NCBI GenBank assembly: GCA_014728295.1
Contig: WJLW01000052.1
Coordinates: 23,582-87,581 of the forward strand
Direction: 5' to 3'
DNA from: Chitinivibrionales bacterium
GTDB taxonomy: Bacteria; Fibrobacterota; Chitinivibrionia; Chitinivibrionales; WJKA01
Length of the DNA stretch: 64,000 nt
The notes beneath the pieces were generated by a model. It saw nothing but the letters and a program-made list of their open reading frames with translations. It was not told the DNA's origin and did no database searches. This document shows positions 61,276-64,000 of the stretch, piece after piece. Made by a program: the position numbers and the translations under genes. How positions within the stretch are numbered: the first letter of the stretch is position 1; each line of letters starts with the position of its first letter.

Positions 61276-63624
61276 TCACGCGTCGGCTTTGCTGAGCGCA
61301 AAGAGCTTTCCCTTTTTGTCAACCGTAACAACGTCGCCATAGACCTTCAATTCGACGGGATCACCCGATTCAATTTTAAAATACACATTTTCCTTGTCGA
61401 TGCTGATGGCGACGAGTGATCCTTTATAGACGATTTTGAATTGATAGGATTTCCACTTTGGCGGAATTTTCGGATTGAATATCAGCACCTCAGCATCGGT
61501 GCGCATGCCGGCAAATCCATTGACGATATTGAGCCAGCAGCCCGACATTGACGTGACGTGCAGGCCCTGTTGAGCATTGCGATTGTAATTGTCAAGATCC
61601 AGCCGGGCCATGTAGACGAAAAAGTCGTAGGCCATCTGCATTTTGTCGAATTCGGCAGCAAATATCGAGTGAATGCCGGGAGACAACGATGACTCGTGTA
61701 TGCACCGTTCTTCGTAATAGATGAAATTTTTTAGCTTGGTTTCCTGCGCATAGTCCTGGCTGAAGAAAAACGGCAGGAGCAGAAAATCCGGCTGCTTGAT
61801 CATGTTGTAACGAAAGATTTTTATATAGGGCCAGCTATTGTAAATCGGGATATCTTCGGGCGGGATGTTTTTGACGTCGACTTCCGGCAAGTCGAAATAG
61901 CCGTCGTGCTGTTCGTAGATGTCACGATCCCTGTCGTAGGGAATGCGCATCTTTTCGGCCTTGATTTTCCAGTCGGTGATTTCGGTCTCTTGCAGATTGG
62001 TTTTGGCGAACACCGCTTCGCAGGCGCCCAAATCGTTCCGGCGCATGTCGGCCAGAACCGATGCAGTATATTCAAGCGTTTTTTTGGCCATGACATTGGT
62101 GTAGCAGTTGTTATTCACCATCATGTGATATTCATCCGGGCCCATAACGCCGTAGATGCCGTACTCACCGGTTTTGGGGCTGTACTCGCCGCGGCCGGCA
62201 AAATAGCGGCTGATTTCGATGAGCATTTCGACGCCCTGCTTGTGGATGAAATCTTTGTCCCCGATGATTTTGTCATACAGCCAGATCGCGTAGGAAACCG
62301 CAACCCCAACATGAATTTCCAGATCGCCATGTTGCCACGTACCGCAGCTTTCATTGCCGTCGATGGTACAGAATGGATACCGGGCTCCCTTGCAACCAAG
62401 CTCTGCCGCCCGGCTTTTTGCCTGCTCGAGGCGATCATAGCGAAATTGAAGGAGTTTGCGGACTGCTCCGGGATTCATAAACAGATAGGCGGGTATGCAA
62501 TACGTTTCGGTATCCCAGAAAATCCAGCCGTAGTAGACCTCGGCTGTCAGGCCCTTGCAGGGGATATTGAGTTTGTCGCTGTTGCCGAGGTAGTTGGAGT
62601 AAAAATGAAATTGCGAGAAACGGGCGCCTTGTTGCAGCTCAGGGTCGCCTTCGATTTTAATGTCGATGATATTCCAGGTCTTTTCCCACCAGGCCAGGTG
62701 CTTTTTCCGCTCTGCGGCATAGCTGGTGGTATTGCACTGCTCGGCAAGCTTGAGTCCGTTGTTCCAGACCGATTCGGGAGTGGCCTTTTCTTCCCAGTGA
62801 TTGACGGCCAGTTTTTCGACTGAAGCCGGCTTGTTTTGAGTAAGTGAGAGCTTCACTTCGATGCCAAATGCTCTGTCTTCGGTGAAGGGCAGGCGGCCGT
62901 TTTCGTTTTCGGCAGCAACCTTGCAGCATGAGACATGCGGGATTTTGCTGTCGAGCGTGTGCGCCTCGATTGCGAACAGCTCGTCGACCGTACCGGTTTT
63001 AATGACTTCCCACAGGCACTTGCCGCGCGGTACGTACGCATCGTCTTTGCGCTCGATTTGTGACCAGCCTTCGGCAATTTCGTGCAGGATTCCGAAATCC
63101 ATGCCGCTGCGGACGGTAATTTCGCCGGAAAAATTCAATGATTCGACGGTGATTTTCTGGCAGCCCATATTGAGCTGGTGCATATTTAAAAAGCGCTCGA
63201 ACGCGACCTTGATATCCTTGCCGCTGCGGGTGTGCCAGATGTACTCACGGGTAAGAATGCCGCTTTTCAGATCGAGCACCCGCGTAAAGTCACTGAATTT
63301 GCTGCGTGCCAGATCGAGCTGTTCATCATCGATAAAAATCCGGGTATACAGCCAGTCAACGCTGTTGGGCATGAAGTTGCCGCGGGTGACGACGCCCTTG
63401 AAAAGCTGATCGTGCGGGATGTCCATGTTTTCGTATTGACAATTGAAATAACTGCCCAGCAGGTGGTCGGCGCTGTAGCCCTCTTCGAAATAGCCGCGGA
63501 TGCCGCAGAATTCGTTGGCGAGGCAGAAAACCGACTCAGAAATACGGGCCCGTTGCGGATTGAAATCCTTCTCAATAACTTCCCATTCGCAAACCTGATA
63601 ATATTTGTCGGGCAGTTTAATCAT
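61276..63624 (-). CDS. GH65 glycoside phosphorylase-family protein
   Basis: The ATG at 63624 has an AAGGAG site 5-6 bp upstream. The 782-residue protein has a beta-sandwich N-domain (from YYQVCEWEVIEKDFNP; family hallmark LANEFCGIRGYFEEGY), an (alpha/alpha)6 barrel with YGWIFWDTETYCIPAYLF, the catalytic Glu in VMGPDEYHMM, a phosphate-loop-like HESSLSPGIHSIFAAE, and GLHVTSMSGCWLNIVNGF. These are inverting alpha-glucobiose phosphorylases or hydrolases (maltose, trehalose, kojibiose and others); the TIDGNESCGTW barrel loop does not identify a linkage. There is no signal peptide, so it acts in the cytosol, releasing beta-glucose 1-phosphate if it is a phosphorylase. No beta-phosphoglucomutase is adjacent. 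Confidence 0.92.
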   Translation of the reverse strand: MIKLPDKYYQVCEWEVIEKDFNPQRARISESVFCLANEFCGIRGYFEEGYSADHLLGSYFNCQYENMDIPHDQLFKGVVTRGNFMPNSVDWLYTRIFIDDEQLDLARSKFSDFTRVLDLKSGILTREYIWHTRSGKDIKVAFERFLNMHQLNMGCQKITVESLNFSGEITVRSGMDFGILHEIAEGWSQIERKDDAYVPRGKCLWEVIKTGTVDELFAIEAHTLDSKIPHVSCCKVAAENENGRLPFTEDRAFGIEVKLSLTQNKPASVEKLAVNHWEEKATPESVWNNGLKLAEQCNTTSYAAERKKHLAWWEKTWNIIDIKIEGDPELQQGARFSQFHFYSNYLGNSDKLNIPCKGLTAEVYYGWIFWDTETYCIPAYLFMNPGAVRKLLQFRYDRLEQAKSRAAELGCKGARYPFCTIDGNESCGTWQHGDLEIHVGVAVSYAIWLYDKIIGDKDFIHKQGVEMLIEISRYFAGRGEYSPKTGEYGIYGVMGPDEYHMMVNNNCYTNVMAKKTLEYTASVLADMRRNDLGACEAVFAKTNLQETEITDWKIKAEKMRIPYDRDRDIYEQHDGYFDLPEVDVKNIPPEDIPIYNSWPYIKIFRYNMIKQPDFLLLPFFFSQDYAQETKLKNFIYYEERCIHESSLSPGIHSIFAAEFDKMQMAYDFFVYMARLDLDNYNRNAQQGLHVTSMSGCWLNIVNGFAGMRTDAEVLIFNPKIPPKWKSYQFKIVYKGSLVAISIDKENVYFKIESGDPVELKVYGDVVTVDKKGKLFALSKADA

Positions 63625-63753
63625 TGCTGCTCCTTTTTGATTCGGGACGCATGTGCACTTGCTGCTGATACTCAACGCACCTTGACGCGGACAGCAAAAG
63701 GTAACAAAAATACATCGTTGGAGAGGGCCCTGGTACTAGCGGGAGGTTCGGGC

Positions 63754-64000
63754 CTATTGCCTGCCGAGAAATTCAGGGCCGCCGAAGATACCCATGTCGT
63801 TTCGGCTTTCATCAACATCGTTAAAGCGCTTTTTTGGATTTGCGGCGTCGATGCAAGGGGAATATTTCGAGAGGTGAAAGGAAGGTTTGGTACTGCGCAA
63901 ATGCTGCCTTACCGGCAAGTCGGCGAGGGTGTCATGCAACGCCCCGGCAATCGCAGTATTCCGAACGCGGGACTTATCCGTCTGCAGGGTCGTGTCTCGC
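63754..64000 (-). CDS. C-terminal end of a secreted parallel beta-helix protein (5' truncated by window edge)
   Basis: The frame is open to the last base of the window, so only the final ~82 residues are seen. It contains the closing motif SPCIDAANP...NDVDESRNDMGIFGGPEF, which caps right-handed beta-helix proteins of the pectate-lyase-like or choice-of-anchor type. It is likely exported and glycan-related, but catalysis cannot be judged from the tail. It ends 130 bp upstream of the GH65 start on the same strand. Confidence 0.7.
   Translation of the reverse strand, partial: RDTTLQTDKSRVRNTAIAGALHDTLADLPVRQHLRSTKPSFHLSKYSPCIDAANPKKRFNDVDESRNDMGIFGGPEFLGRQ

Noticed and set aside
61906..62823. 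305-codon frame on the plus strand
   Set aside because: Antisense to the GH65 catalytic barrel; no recognisable protein features.
1..64000. CRISPR arrays, IS elements, prophage, tRNA or rRNA
   Set aside because: No spaced direct repeats, transposase or integrase motifs, or tRNA/rRNA-like conserved segments were found by reading.

Overview
The window reads as a chromosomal segment of a free-living, respiring, Gram-negative bacterium of the FCB superphylum, probably Fibrobacterota-like or a neighbouring uncultured lineage. The clues are a secreted protein ending in a FlgD-like/Por-type C-terminal domain, a FecR protein with a long Asp/Ser-rich linker, many lipoprotein and signal-peptide genes, DapL-type lysine synthesis, a Chlamydia-sized GreA (712 aa) and a complete oxidative 2-oxoglutarate dehydrogenase. 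The placement is an inference from gene content. I saw no rRNA, tRNA, insertion sequence, prophage or CRISPR array.

Layout. 1-4.4 kb: two secreted beta-rich proteins (one cut by the window edge). 4.6-8.9 kb: housekeeping genes (mazG, a YciO/YrdC protein, a histone-deacetylase-family hydrolase, a STAS protein, dapL). 9.1-13.1 kb: a sugar-kinase/ABC-importer operon without its binding protein. A lone ribose-type binding lipoprotein sits at 36.2 kb and may serve it. 13.2-16.9 kb: a phosphodiester-glycosidase-family protein and the three-gene proton-translocating transhydrogenase. 17.4-27.4 kb: a seven-gene operon fumC-sucC-sucD-sucA-sucB-lpd-gltA, divergent from the transhydrogenase genes, so carbon oxidation and NADH/NADPH exchange share one 431-bp control region. 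27.4-37.2 kb: greA, a lamin-tail lipoprotein, recG, a processive family 2 glycosyltransferase, a cysteine desulfurase and the sugar-binding lipoprotein.

37.2-44.8 kb is the most unusual stretch. Six genes run on the minus strand with short gaps or overlaps: a secreted protein of unknown function, a compact UvrD-type helicase lacking most of the 2B region, a lipoprotein, an ECF sigma factor, a membrane anti-sigma-like protein with a periplasmic domain, and a secreted caspase-family protein whose C-terminus looks like an outer-membrane beta barrel. The last four overlap or nearly abut and suggest an envelope-signalling module in which a caspase is the effector or the sensor protease. A two-helix HAMP protein diverges from this array behind a good sigma-70-like promoter with a near-palindrome in its spacer.

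45.6-51.2 kb: an amylomaltase-family protein with two catalytic-residue substitutions (possible pseudoenzyme), a leucine-rich-repeat protein, an EI-Ntr (ptsP), a single-domain response regulator and a small conserved-looking protein. 51.4-64 kb: an accessory carbohydrate region with a Tat-type sulfatase, a LamG protein, a GntR/LacI hybrid regulator with two tandem winged helices and a nested dyad upstream, a methyltransferase, an orphan SirC-like protein, an Ig-like lipoprotein, a GH65 phosphorylase-PfkB kinase-rhodanese operon, and the end of a beta-helix protein at the window edge.
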